A stretch of 64,000 bases of DNA from the NCBI GenBank assembly GCA_035079385.1, contig JAVHKY010000026.1:5173908-5237907 (forward strand). The letters are read 5' to 3'. The notes beneath the pieces were generated by a model that was given only the letters and a program-made list of their open reading frames with translations, searched no databases and was not told the DNA's origin. This stretch comes from Aspidiotus rigidus. Lineage: Eukaryota; Arthropoda; Insecta; Hemiptera; Diaspididae. Of the stretch, positions 48,319-60,317 are shown piece after piece; position 1 is the stretch's first letter; every line of letters starts with the position of its first letter. The position numbers and the translations under genes are program-made.

Positions 48319-50279
48319 GTGAGTATACCTTTGATCACGTAATACGTACGAAATGTCAGGTGATTATTGAAGAATGATCTGATTGCTTTTATTGTCCTCT
48401 GTGGGAGTCAGATTGTCAAAATCCGGGTAGAATTGTCCAAACTTGTGTGCCTCATTTTCGTGTGTCTTACTGTTGATGCCGTCCTATAAGAAATTCGAGC
48501 GAAAGGTTTTTACTTCGGGCGATGGAACGAGGTACCTACCTCTTCAACCTCGAAAGCGACCTTAACGAGGTAAAAGTCGAATGCACCCGTCCATCTCTGT
48601 GATAAAAGGCAAAAGAGGTGACTGTCGTGGTATCATTAAAATGTATAGTCATTCTTATTTTTTGTTACCCGGACTAGTAATTATCGTCTTTCGCGTTATC
48701 AATCGATGAATTGCAAGCATGAATTACTTTCACTCGGCGTGACGAGATACGACCCAGGTACGAAGGTGGAAGACGCGTTCGACGACGTTCTTTCCGAGAA
48801 TTCTTTCAGATTTTTCTGATGAAATGGGAAATCTATTCGTAGTAACAGCAACTGGTTGCAATGAAAGTCAATAAATTATCATAGAAGACGGTATTATTTC
48901 CTGTAAGCGGTACTAAACGAACAACACTTCGCCGGGTATAGAGTTGGACTGACGTTATTGGTAATCATCGACTGTAGTCACAATTCCGATCACTAATCAT
49001 TTTGCGTCATGTTATGATGAAAAAAATAAAATTATTTATCTATCATCGAGAAGTAGAGGGGAGAGTTCCGAGAAACTCGTTCGCAGTCGATCAGTTTGAA
49101 TAATAACGTCATCATTTTGAACCTGGGAGACGAAGATCAAGGAATTACGGTGTAATTATGCGCTTTCCCCCGCTCTGTTCTCTCTCTTTCGAATCCGAGT
49201 ATAAAGTTCTGTACTCCTCACTATTACAGCGTAAAAATCTGTAACTCATCGAAGTTATAAAATACGTTTTCGAATATGAAATACCAGTATCTGATGAGAG
49301 CTTAGGTACTCCGGAAAAAAGACGTGGAAAAAGGAAGGGGAAGTAGTTACAAACTTTGCCAGTAATCCTTGGCCTCAATTCAGACCTTGTGAGATAGGTT
49401 TATTCCACACACTTCGAGCGCGTGATTTTATATGTTCCCCAGTTTTTCGAACACCCGGAGGGTGTAGGCTTTATTTAGTGTTTACTTGGCGCGAGGTCTA
49501 CCGTATTAACAAAATTTTCTGCTGCCTCACTTCGTAGTCCCGGATGCCATTCTCCTCCCGATATCCCTTGATAAATACTGTCAACCCTGGTAGACGTCTC
49601 GCGCTCTGAAATGGAGAACGGATAAGAAAACAATTGACGCAATAGATAAATTTACGAATGTATAGCTTTCCGTAAATCTCTTCCTGTCCCAAATATCTGT
49701 GTTGCGGGACAGATGAATTAAAATAGTTCTAGTCTCACGACAAAACACAAGAAAAGCATCTCGTAACGCGTTCTCGTTCCAATTGAAAATAATCTACATT
49801 CGAATTGATTGTTATTTTTATTGCTTCGTAGCGGGCGGAAATGAGACTTCATTACGTATTAAAACGAGGGTAGGCCCGTATATCGTCATATGATCCTGTA
49901 AGAGAGAGGGAGATAGACTCCAAAATCGAATCGTAGACCAATAAATATCGCGTTTAATATACCCTGAAACCTTATGAGAGTAACAGTTTTTGTAGATCGT
50001 AGAAAGGCGCTTGACTTCTCAAGTTCGACTGATATTAGGAGTCACCCGGAAGTGTAGAAGAATATGTACGTCTGAGAGCATCTATGAGCACAGAGAAATG
50101 CACGCCCGCGTTCGGAAACCTAAACAAACCTAATATTTGTATAAAGAAGGAGACTTCAACAAATTTCAAATTCGGAATTATGCCTGTGAGAAAATTTCGA
50201 CGGAAGAGCAAAAGGCTAGAATGTGGAGTAGGACGACATAAAAAGAAAACGGCTTCCCTAAGAAGTTGAATAGGAGCGC
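48319..50279 (+). other. start of the AGFG first intron, unique sequence
   Basis: Mostly unique, moderately AT-rich. No exon continuing the Arf-GAP domain was found. Short frames at 49145-49378 and 50084-50269 have no support. Confidence 0.5.
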
Positions 50280-50830
50280 AGGGGACCTGTTCTATGGGTG
50301 GAATTGGTTTTAGTATTCAGAATTAATGGCAAGGGATTTGGAAAAATTCCACTGACCCATGACGTCATCAGATCGTGACGTCGCAGGGTCGAAAATCAAA
50401 ATTTTTCAAAGTTCGATCTTCGAGCTATTTAATAGGAGGGGGAATTGAACCATTTTTTCCAAGGTGTAATGAAGACCGTTTTTATGTAATCAGATTGTGA
50501 CGTCACATGGGCGAAATTCGACATTTCTGCAAGTCCCACCCTCGAGCTATATGATAGGAAGGTGACTTGATCCAAGGTGTTTGAAAAGAGGTGTGCTCGG
50601 CTCAATGTAAACAATAAAGCGCTACATCAGCTGGTTTCCATTTAAAACAATTTAAAAACGAAACCGAATGACGTCACCCGGGTCCAAATGTGCATGCGGG
50701 TTTGAACTGAGCACACCTCTTTTCAAACACCTTGGACTTGACCCATTTTTGTTTTAGCCGGATATCGCACGGTACACGGCGTACGGCAAATTTTTCAAAA
50801 ACCCCTTATAGAACAGGTTCCCTGTGAAAA
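50280..50830. repeat. satellite-family units with an inserted small element
   Basis: Contains AATAGGAGGGGGA..., CTCGAGCTATATGATAGGAA, the CACGGCGTACGGCAAATTT module and the GAACAGGTTCCCTGT palindrome region of the 45-bp satellite family, all diverged. A small inverted-repeat element interrupts it at 50571-50736. Confidence 0.7.
50571..50736. mobile_element. 166-bp inverted-repeat element (MITE)
   Basis: Perfect 28-bp terminal inverted repeats begin TCCAAGGTGTTTGAAAAGAG (50571-50598; inverse at 50709-50736). CTTGA flanks both ends, a possible 5-bp target duplication; a longer ACTTGA(T/C) reading is equally possible. The interior is non-coding. Confidence 0.75.
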
Positions 50831-50889
50831 TTTTGGTAGAAGAGTCTGACCTTGAGAGGTAGAATATCTATTCGCGTGGGATTTGAAAA

Positions 50890-52330
50890 ATAGCTTCAGC
50901 ATCTAGTCACCATCAAGATAGCAGAGACAAAGTATCAGAAACAACTGGGAGCTGATAGAGCACGTGTCAAACATGTTTGGTACCATACCAAAGGAGGAAT
51001 TTCTCACCCTACTACAAAAAAATGAATACCATGTGAATGTTGACTGGCTAAAGTATACCAGTATGTGGTCAGGCACTAATAGATAGCTAAATCAAGTCCC
51101 TTTGGAAACAAAAAGCATTAATGAAAGCATGAAGTTTACAACGGAAAAAGGCAATAAGACCATCAACTATTTGGATGGTGTACAACAGGATAGAACACAG
51201 AATCTGCAGAAAGCCAGCGCTCACTGACACCATCACCCCCACTCCACGCACAAGTTGGCGGCGATTCAGAATTACTGCTAGCAAGCAATTAATTTCCTGA
51301 AGAGAACAGAAATCGAGAAGTACAGCAGATCGCAGGAATCAACGTCTACTCTAGAGGCGTGGTTAACGGAGTCCTTGGGAAAATGGAAGCCAAAAAGGGA
51401 ACTCATGACGATTGACAGCACACTGAGAAATTTCCTCTGATAAGTACCATTCATTGGAAAGTACACTAACAAGGTGTTAAAGGCGTTTAATGGCTATGAT
51501 GTATATGTAGGTGTCCATAATAACCAACCCATGGTCAAGAGAATCACCAGTGACCAGACGAAAGAAAAGGACGAGAAAAGCTTGAGCGGAGTGTACAAGC
51601 TCAGTTCTGGAGCAGTTCGAGGGCATCTACATTGGTGAGACTGGAAGAAAGTTTGAGATCAGCAAAGAGAGCACAAAAAGTCAAGGGGAAACGAGATGGC
51701 AAGTCACTGTTTGGTAAAAACTGTAACAAACAACACCACAATGGAGAGGGAATGTTTGAATTAATACATGTAGAGAATCGCACAAAAAGAAGAAAACTCT
51801 GGGAACACATGGAGATTGCGAAAGCAAAGAGGAAGAAAGCTAGCCTCTTGAACAATGTAATCACGTTTGATAACGAAAAATCGTTCGGCCTGGTGATTGG
51901 ACGAAAGAAGAAGAACAGGACCAACCAAAGGCTAAGACTTGAAGTGGGTATCCGACACAACCCATCGATGGTGAAGAGAAAAGGCAATGGCCGGGTGGAA
52001 CAAAAGGATAAGGGAAAACTCAGTCGTGCGAAGGCATCTACGTTGGTGAGACAGGGTGAGAGAAAACGAGCGCAAAACATCCACGGAAAAAGAACATAGG
52101 AAGTCGTTGTATGGCAAACACTGCGCAATGAAGAACAGCACAATAGTGAAAGAATATTCGAGGTCATACATGTAGAAAGCCACATGAAGAGAAGAAAACT
52201 CGGGGAACAGATGAACATTGCAAAAATAACAGGTAGAAAAGCCAGCCTCTTGAATATTGTGATCCTGTTTAACAGAGATAGATTGTTTGGCTCGGTGATT
52301 GGACTCGAGAAAAAGAACAAAACCGACCAG
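50890..52330 (+). mobile_element. degenerate Penelope-like element with a duplicated endonuclease end
   Basis: Broken frames give KTINYLDG (51160-51180) and HKLAAIQN (about 51250), matching post-YVDD parts of Penelope reverse transcriptases. A GIY-YIG start follows at 51587-51640 (GVYKL, a shift, GIYIGETGRK), then FELIHVENRTKRRK and KKASLLNN. About 410 bp later the endonuclease end is repeated: GIYVGETG near 52035, FEVIHVE-like sequence near 52160 and SLLNIVILFN near 52250. The YVDD and earlier parts are not seen. Many stops and shifts indicate an old copy from a lineage different from the 4.7-8 kb element. Confidence 0.65.
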
Positions 52331-53090
52331 TAAGATGACAACAAACCTGGTAGCCAATAGAAACGCAGTGCACAGGCGTATGAACCAATCACGACGCAGT
52401 GTTGTTGTAGCCAATAAGATCACATTGTTATTCGAACCAGGCAGCCCTAGCGTTGTGCTGCCTTGGGGAAATATCGTAAGAAATAGCTTAATTATAGCGG
52501 TGTATGGGAGAAAAATGAAAAAATTGGCTTCTTTACATCCCATAAAATATGTCCACAAGCACACATTCTGCAAATTAGATGGGATGACAAAACTTCCAAT
52601 TCCACTTTATCCAAGAGTATTCCACATTTTTCATATTTTTCTATATTACACCGCCATAGTTTGGACACCTCTTCCAAAATTGGCAAAAGTATGCTCGTTG
52701 GATAGATGTCCGATTGAAGTGTTTAAAGCCTCGTTCTTGAAAAATGATATAGAATAACGCTCAAAAGTATTACCAATTGACGAAATCTTGAACGATCCGA
52801 TCGTCTTTCGAAGTTTCCAATATAACTTGTCTTGGACATCAAACCTGTGCAGCTTCAATTTGAGAATTCGAGTGAGAACGTGGACTTGGAAAAGATTTTT
52901 GGAGGCTGCAGATATTTCGACAAAATACCAAAATCTCTTTACCGATTGAAATTCCTTAAAACTAAATTTGAGTCACTTAACTGGATGTAGCTGAAGAGAT
53001 CAGCCCGTCCATCTATGTGGTATCCTATTATAAGTCATTCCATAGATCGATTGTTGTCTTTCGCCTGTTTACCCGAAATGTTAAGTTGAT
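52331..53090. other. intron sequence without recognised features
   Basis: A plus-strand frame at 52299-52757 lacks domain resemblance and is not called. A small hairpin, AGGCAGCCC ... GTGCTGCCTT, lies at about 52438-52466. Confidence 0.4.
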
Positions 53091-53094
53091 TCTT

Positions 53095-53435
53095 CTATAA
53101 GGAAGGCTGAAAAATCTTCAAGTCCGAGCGGAAATCGAACCCCCGATGGCTACCATATTATCAGGCCCTTAGATTACATCGTCATAATTATTTCGCCTTC
53201 AGAGGGAAGTTCCACGTATGATAGAAAGAGTCGAATAGGCTGTTGCAAATGCGCACTAAAGCCTTGAGGATAGAGCGGATTAAAGGATATCAATTTGTGC
53301 GAATGTTCATAAGGAATCATATAGGTAAGGAAGGAAGAGGAAATATGACGGAAAAATGACCCAGCCCGAGCGGGAATCGAACTCGCAACCTCTCCCTTGG
53401 ATTACGAAAAATCGAAGTCAACTTGAAATGAAGTT
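53095..53435 (-). repeat. two tRNA-like (SINE-type) sequences
   Basis: Minus-strand B-box-like cores GGGGGTTCGATTTCC (about 53131-53144) and GCGAGTTCGATTCCCGC (about 53369-53386) are each preceded by GTAATCTAAGGG or GTAATCCAAGGG and followed by CTCGGRCT-type acceptor sequence. No complete cloverleaf with an anticodon stem could be drawn, so these look like tRNA-derived SINE pieces rather than genes. Confidence 0.4.
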
Positions 53436-54700
53436 GATCGTCGGTTTTTGCTTTTGTATTGGTTCAGGAAAACTCGTAAAAGTACTGAGAGAGAAATTGA
53501 ATGCGAAAGGAACTCAAAACAATTTCTTATGGCAATGCGTTGAAGAAGCCTTTAGAAAAGGTCTCGGCAAGTGAATCCGAACCCTTTTAAGGAACCCTCG
53601 TTTTCTATCGTTCGAGACACAACTTTAGTTTCATGTAGTCTTCAAACTTTCACGTTTAAGAGAACCGTGTTTCGTTCGGAAATCATGTCGAAGCAATGTG
53701 CAAAAAAGTTGCTAATCTATCGTATAGCAAATTTTTCGTATACTGAACTTTTTTTTTTCAGACTCTATTGAGAAGACGGAGAAAAGTTTTGTGCTTGTAA
53801 ATAATTATTGTAAATCAATTTTCGCGTCGATAGATTCGAGCTTCACATTTCCCGTTTAGAAAATACACACACTTGATAAGAAGTACGCATCTGTAGTATA
53901 TTTATGGACTCGTATTTTTGCGCTAACTATATGCGATGTTGCGGTAGATTCTAATAAACAACGTCCAATGACGCGATATAATCATAAAATCTGCTCGGTT
54001 ACTGACACCATTAAGTTAATTTCTGATCATCACCTTCCGGGTTCGCGACAGACAATTATGACCTCCAACAGCATCGTTGTGCTTTAATGTCCTATACCCC
54101 TACGCTTCGTTATCTGCAGTTTATAAAATATTCATATTGCGCGAGCTTTCTGTTTATGGTAATTTTCGTGGTACGTTTTGATGTATTTTCGAGTAATTTG
54201 TTGCGGTGTGAGTTCGAGATTTTTTTCGAGAGTTGATAGTTTTTGCAATCCTACAAATGGAGAGGCTTGAAAATTTTCCGCCCTCGAGCTGTACGTGATA
54301 AAAATGAAATCAACTTGGAAAATTGTACCTGAGAGGAAGTTGGAGAAATTTGGGCTGTCGGAGATTTCGAAAAATGTCGATTCTACCATCAGGGAAACTT
54401 CGATCAATTTCAACCATCTAGATATGTATGAGGGAAGGTAGACTTGGAGAAATTTCTATCGTTGTCCTGCATTTTAGAGGAAGAGACTTCGCAAAATTTA
54501 GACTTTATGGTCGTTTATCAAGGGGGATGATTTGGATAAATTTCGCTCTCGAGCTGTATTAGAAGATGACAAGAAAACTTGGAAAAGTTCCAACCATCTG
54601 CCTGTACGGATTTAAGGAATGAGGAGGAATTAACACGATCCGATATGAAGGTAATACTCGCGAAGAGTAAAGAGAAAATTACAAAAACCGCAATAAGAAT
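53436..54700. other. intron sequence with faint satellite traces
   Basis: At 54250-54600 there are weak, diverged phrases of the 45-bp satellite (CTCGAGCTGTACGTGATAA, CTCGAGCTGTATTAGAAG, AACTTGGAAAA). No gene was found. Confidence 0.4.
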
Positions 54701-55771
54701 CAACTGATCGAGCGCTTTCGGCTAAACAGCCATTCTCAAGGTATAGAAAGCGACTGAACCCAACACCAACAAGAACGAGTAACAACGACGAGGAGGTCAT
54801 GACAGAACCAGCGAGTCATCGAAGTGTGAATTATCCTCGTAGACTAATTCAATCAATTCCTCCTCAGGAATATACCTGTTCAACACGGTGATGTGTTCAA
54901 TATTTCGGTGACGATGAATTTCAATTTCTTCTAACGCTAAGCGTCTGAAATATGATTTTTCCCTGTAAAGGAGACTATGACCACTTTCAATTAAATGGTC
55001 CGCAAACGGCGACTCGCCTACTTTTCTTTTTTCCCAGGCTTTCCTGTGTTGATCAACTCTTATTTGGAGTTGACGGATAGTCATACCTTTGTACACGCTG
55101 GGGCAATCGCCACAGGCCACCCTATAAACACCCCCCTCTCGGCCATCGGTATAGGATCTTTCAATTTGACCAAAAGGCTCTTAACAGTATTGGTACTATA
55201 AAAGGCTAGCCGAATGCTGAAGGGAAGGAGGACACGGCTCAACTTCGAAGAAAATCTCCCCAGAAACGGCAACCTAATCCACCGTTTTCGCCTGTCAAGG
55301 TGCAGTTCACGGGGGAGGGAGGTTGTGGAATCGAGGCTTTTCCTTGTAAGTCTCCTCCGGACCATAAGGTCGATGTCAACCTTAGTCAAGTGTTTTATTG
55401 TCACGAGTTTTTTTTTGAAGGCAACCTCACTCAGAGGGAGTTGAGTGGGGCGATAGATTAAGCTATTAAATGTAGCTAGTTTATGGGCAAAAGATACGAA
55501 AAACGACCCGTGGATAGCAATGTCGGTCGAAGTACTTTTCCGGTAAATACCGAATTCATGGACACCGTCAATGACGGATATAGATAAGTCAGAAAATTTA
55601 TTGATGAACCACCAACTCCCAGAGTAAATTTGATGGAAGCGTAAAATATATTTAAATAAGCGAAAAACTCACGCAGGACCGGTCCACGCACACAATATGT
55701 CATCCACATACCTATGCCAATAGAAAACATGATTCAAGAACAATTAGAGCCATTGCAGACGTTGCAATGGC
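54700..55771 (-). mobile_element. 5'-truncated Penelope-like element
   Basis: Minus strand, 5' to 3': YVDD of the reverse transcriptase at 55710-55699, then FFAYLNIF and IKFTLGVGGSSINFL, a basic linker (RRKRWIRLPFLG near 55280), the GIY-YIG domain from about 55125 (ACGDCPSVYKGMTIRQLQIR) to ILNRYIPEEELIEL-like sequence near 54860, and a 3' end with a hammerhead-like core at 54740-54714. At least two frameshifts break it. Its 5' side stops at the double hairpin that borders the satellite block. The copy at 60318-60990 is a close relative. Confidence 0.8.
54714..54740 (-). ncRNA. hammerhead-like core in a Penelope 3' end
   Basis: Minus strand: TTGAGAA, a stem TGGCT/AGCCG with a short loop, then GAAAGC. 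The order matches a hammerhead core, with U for C and A for G at two normally fixed positions, the same two changes as at 7947-7976. Confidence 0.4.
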
Positions 55772-55785
55772 AGCGGGGAACCCGC
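55749..55785. repeat. double hairpin at the Penelope/satellite border
   Basis: GCCATTGCAG paired with TGCAATGGC (55749-55771) directly abuts AGCGGGGAACCCGC (55772-55785). It is the reverse-order counterpart of 8474-8510. Confidence 0.7.
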
Positions 55786-58700
55786 AATTCCTTAACTCGA
55801 CCTCTCAGGTGGTGTGGAACTGAGTTGATAATCTTGTCATATAATTCAAATCGAAATTATCATTCTACATTCCCTCCTATCATATATAGCTCGAGACTTG
55901 AAATTCTTACAAGTCCCCCTCCTATCATATATAGCTCGAGTCTCAATATTTTTCCAAGTTTTTGGTTGGACGGCGGACGGTAGCTCGAAAGTCCCCCTCC
56001 TATCACATATAGCTCGAGACTCGAAATTCTTCTAAGTCCCCCTCCTATCATATATAGCTCGAGACTCGAAATTCTTCTAAGTCCCCCTCCTATCATTTAT
56101 AGCTCGAGTCTCAAAATTTTTCTAAGTTTTTGGTTGGACGGCGGACGGTAGCTCGAAAGTCAGAATTCTTCCAAGCCCCCCCCCCCTTTTTATATATAGC
56201 TCGAGACTTGAAATTCTTCCAAGTCCCCCTCCTATCATACATAGCTCGAGTTTCAAAATTTTAACAGGGAACCTGTTTTATGAGGGGCTATTTGAGAAAT
56301 CTGCCGTCCGCCGTCCAGCGAAAAACTTGAAAAAAATTTCGACTCTCGAGCCATTATATGATAGGAGGGGGACTTGAGAAATTTCGACCCTCGGGCTATA
56401 TATCATAGAAGGGGGACTTAGAAAAATTTCGATTCTCGAGCCATATATGATAGGAGGGGGACTTAGAAAGATTTCGACTCTCGAGCCATATATGATAGGA
56501 GGGGGACTTAGAAAAATTTCGTCTCTGGAGCTATATATGATAGAAGGGGGACTTGGAAAAATTTCGACTCTCGAGCCATATATGATAGGAGGGGGACTTG
56601 GAAAAATTTCGTCTCTCGAGCGAGAAAAATTTAGATTCTCAAACTATATTATGATAGGCTTATAGTAGGTCTAGGCCTTCTTTATACTATCTTTATCTAG
56701 GTCTAGGCTTCCTTGAATTTTCAATACCAAATCCCATTCGACTCATAAAACAGGTTCCCTGCGTTCCTCGTTTGACTTCGTTAAGGAAGCCGTCGTTTTT
56801 CTAAGTTTTTGGTTGGACGGCGGACGGTAGCTGGAAAGTCAAAATTCTTCCAAATCCCCCCCCCCCCCTATTATATATACACATAGCTCGAGACTTGAAA
56901 TTCATCCAAGTCCCCCTCCTATCACATATAGCTCGAGACTTGAAATTCTTCTAAGTCCCCCTCCTATCATATATAGCTCGAGACTCGAAATTCTTCTAAG
57001 TCCCCCTCCCATCATATATAGCTCGAGTCTCAAAATTTTTCTAAGTTTTTGGTTGGACGGCGGACGGTAGCTCGAAAGTCAAAATTCTTCCAAGTCCCCC
57101 CCCCCCTATTATATATAGCTCGAGACTTGAAATTCTTCCGAGTCCCCCTTCTATCATATATAGCTCGAGACTCGAAATTCTTCTAAGTCCCCCTCCTATC
57201 ATATATAGCTCGAGTCTCAAAATTTTTCTAAGTTTTTGGTTGGACGGCGGACGGTAGCTCGAAAGTCAAAATTCTTCCAAGTCCCCCCCCCCTTTTATAT
57301 ATAGCTCGAGACTTGAAATTCTTCCAAGTCCCCCTCCTATCATACATAGCTCGAGTTTCAAAATTTTAACAGGGAACCTGTTTTATGAGGGCCTATTTGA
57401 GAAATCTGCCGTCCGCCGTCCAGCGAAAAACTTAAAAATATCGACTCTCGAGCCATATATGATAGGAGAGGGACTTAGAAAAATTTCGACTCTCGAGCTA
57501 TATATGATAGAAGGGGGACTTAGAAAAATTTCGACTCTCGAGCCATATATGATAGGAGGGGGACTTAGAAAAATTTCGACCCTCGAGCCATATATGATAG
57601 GAGAGGAACTTCGAAAAATTTCGACTCTCGAGCTATATGTCATAGAAGGGGGACTTAGAAAAATTTCGATTCTCGAGTCATATATGATAGAAGGGGGACT
57701 TGGAAAAATTTCGACTCTCGAGCCATATATGATAGGAGGGGGACTTGGAAAAATTTCGTCTCTCGAGCGAGAAAAATTTAGATTCTCAAACTATATTATG
57801 ATAGGCTTATAGTAGGTCTAGGCCTTCTTTATACTATCTTTATCTAGGTCTAGGCTTCCTTGAATTTTCAATACCAAATCCCATTCGACTCATAAAACAG
57901 GTTCCCTGCGTTCCTCGTTTGACTTCGTTAAGGAAGCCGTCGTTTTTCTAAGTTTTTGGTTGGACGGCGGACGGTAGCTGGAAAGTCAAAATTCTTCCAA
58001 ATCCCCCCCCCCCTATTATATATACACATAGCTCGAGACTTGAAATTCATCCAAGTCCCCCTCCTATCACATATAGCTCGAGACTTGAAATTCTTCTAAG
58101 TCCCCCTCCTATCATATATAGCTCGAGACTCGAAATTCTTCTAAGTCCCCCTCCCATCATATATAGCTCGAGTCTCAAAATTTTTCTAAGTTTTTGGTTG
58201 GACGGCGGACGGTAGCTCGAAAGTCAAAATTCTTCCAAGTCCCCCCCCCCCTATTATATATAGCTCGAGACTTGAAATTCTTCCGAGTCCCCCTTCTATC
58301 ATATATAGCTCGAGACTCGAAATTCTTCTAAGTCCCCCTCCTATCATATATAGCTCGAGTCTCAAAATTTTTCTAAGTTTTTGGTTGGACGGCGGACGGT
58401 AGCTCGAAAGTCAAAATTCTTCCAAGTCCCCCCCCCCCCTTTTATATATAGCTCGAGACTTGAAATTCTTCCAAGTCCCCCTCCTATCATACATAGCTCG
58501 AGTTTCAAAATTTTAACAGGGAACCTGTTTTATGAGGGCCTATTTGAGAAATCTGCCGTCCGCCGTCCAGCGAAAAACTTAAAAATATCGACTCTCGAGC
58601 CATATATGATAGGAGAGGGACTTAGAAAAATTTCGACTCTCGAGCTATATATGATAGAAGGGGGACTTAGAAAAATTTCGACTCTCGAGCCATATATGAT

Positions 58701-59670
58701 AGGAGGGGGACTTAGAAAAATTTCGACCCTCGAGCCATATATGATAGGAGAGGAACTTCGAAAAATTTCGACTCTCGAGCTATATGTCATAGAAGGGGGA
58801 CTTAGAAAAATTTCGATTCTCGAGTCATATATGATAGAAGGGGGACTTGGAAAAATTTCGACTCTCGAGCCATATATGATAGGAGGGGGACTTGGAAAAA
58901 TTTCGTCTCTCGAGCGAGAAAAATTTAGATTCTCAAACTATATTATGATAGGCTTATAGTAGGTCTAGGCCTTCTTTATACTATCTTTATCTAGGTCTAG
59001 GCTTCCTTGAATTTTCAATACCAAATCCCATTCGACTCATAAAACAGGTTCCCTGCGTTCCTCGTTTGACTTCGTTAAGGAAGCCGTCGTTTTTCTAAGT
59101 TTTTGGTTGGACGGCGGACGGTAGCTGGAAAGTCAAAATTCTTCCAAATCCCCCCCCCCCTATTATATATACACATAGCTCGAGACTTGAAATTCATCCA
59201 AGTCCCCCTCCTATCACATATAGCTCGAGACTTGAAATTCTTCTAAGTCCCCCTCCTATCATATATAGCTCGAGACTCGAAATTCTTCTAAGTCCCCCTC
59301 CCATCATATATAGCTCGAGTCTCAAAATTTTTCTAAGTTTTTGGTTGGACGGCGGACGGTAGCTCGAAAGTCAAAATTCTTCCAAGTCCCCCCCCCCCCT
59401 ATTATATATAGCTCGAGACTTGAAATTCTTCCGAGTCCCCCTTCTATCATATATAGCTCGAGACTCGAAATTCTTCTAAGTCCCCCTCCTATCATATATA
59501 GCTCGAGTCTCAAAATTTTTCTAAGTTTTTGGTTGGACGGCGGACGGTAGCTCGAAAGTCAAAATTCCTTCAAGTCCCCCCCCCCCCCCTATTATATATA
59601 GCTCGAGACTTGAAATTCTTCCAAATCCCCCTCCTATCATATATAGCTCGAGACTCGAAATTCTTCGAAG
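55786..59670. repeat. satellite block: 45-bp units in a 1147-bp higher-order repeat
   Basis: The basic unit is the 45-bp sequence with CTCGAG, TATATGATAGG and GGGGGACTT. Units run in one orientation, switch beside an AACAGGGAACCTGTT/GCCGTCCGCCGTCCAGC module, run in the other orientation, then pass an AAACAGGTTCCCTGCGTTCC module and a GGTTGGACGGCGGACGGTAG module. This whole arrangement repeats with a 1147-bp period; equivalent points are near 56665, 57812 and 58959. The second and third copies are almost identical. Long stop-free frames on both strands follow from the unit length and are not genes. Confidence 0.95.
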
Positions 59671-59675
59671 TCCCG

Positions 59676-59691
59676 TAACCTAACCTAACCT
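59676..59691 (-). repeat. short telomere-like tract (TTAGG type)
   Basis: TAACCTAACCTAACCT is three units of the insect telomere repeat read from the C-rich strand. It lies exactly between the satellite block and the next Penelope pieces. Confidence 0.6.
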
Positions 59692-59726
59692 GCGGATGCG
59701 GACGTTTTCTGAGGATGTAATCTCCT

Positions 59727-59860
59727 AACAAAATGGATAGCGGGTTCCCCGCTAACACCTGGCCCGATGAAAACAAGTCAGCCTCAAATTTGAACATAAA
59801 AACTTCCGAAATGAGAGAACCCAAGGGGGAACCTATAGGGATCCCTACTTCGTCAGGGAA
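59727..59860 (-). mobile_element. Penelope reverse transcriptase fragment (motif B region)
   Basis: The minus strand reads PIGSPLGSLISEVF-like sequence, split over two frames, around 59855-59800. It corresponds to motif B before YVDD in Penelope-like enzymes. It ends at the AGCGGGGAACCCGCT hairpin (59739-59753). Confidence 0.55.
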
Positions 59861-59944
59861 CTCAAAATATTACCGATATGTTACGGCTGGACATAATTAC
59901 AGAATACTCAAAGAGTAATCGAGAAGACTGATTGCAATGGCCGC

Positions 59945-60312
59945 AGATAAACAGAAGAAGATGCGAGATCTTTCGGTCAACAAACCATAATCGGGCAAAG
60001 TTAGAACGCCACTAACCCAGATGCGACTCGTGAAACAGAATACCAACGAGATCACGATTGAACGAGCGAGCCTTCGCGAGGTGACTCAAGCTCGTAGACC
60101 AATTCAACTAAACCTTCGTCGTGAAAATACCCGTTGAGTGCGGTGACATCATCACTGTTCAGATGACGCACTATTTCAATATTTTCCAGCGCAATACGCT
60201 TGAAGTAAGAGCTCTCTTTGTGGAGGAGGGTAGCTCACCCTTCCTTGAAACCAGGTGATTTGCAAAGTTCGAATCACCTAAATTTATTTTTCTCCAGGCC
60301 TTGAGTTGTTCC
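59945..60312 (-). mobile_element. inverted Penelope 3' end (left arm of a pair)
   Basis: The minus strand encodes the end of a GIY-YIG domain (RQIGIRVEEQLKAW, NFANHLVS, then a decayed remainder) and a 3' end with ACCGAAAG at about 59970. It is a diverged inverse copy of 60585-60990, placed head to head with the copy that follows. Confidence 0.65.
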
Positions 60313-60317
60313 TCTAC

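Noticed and set aside
51601..52573. Long minus-strand frames opposite the 51-52 kb Penelope relic
   Set aside because: They lie antisense to recognisable GIY-YIG remnants and have no domain of their own.
56447..58959. Long open frames on both strands encoding repeats such as YMIGGGLRKISTLEP
   Set aside because: They are produced by the 45-bp satellite unit, whose length is a multiple of three and which lacks stops on either strand; there is no start context, splicing or unique sequence.
55786..59670. CRISPR-like array (regular short repeats)
   Set aside because: Units are contiguous, occur in both orientations and lack unique spacers; the context is a eukaryotic intron.
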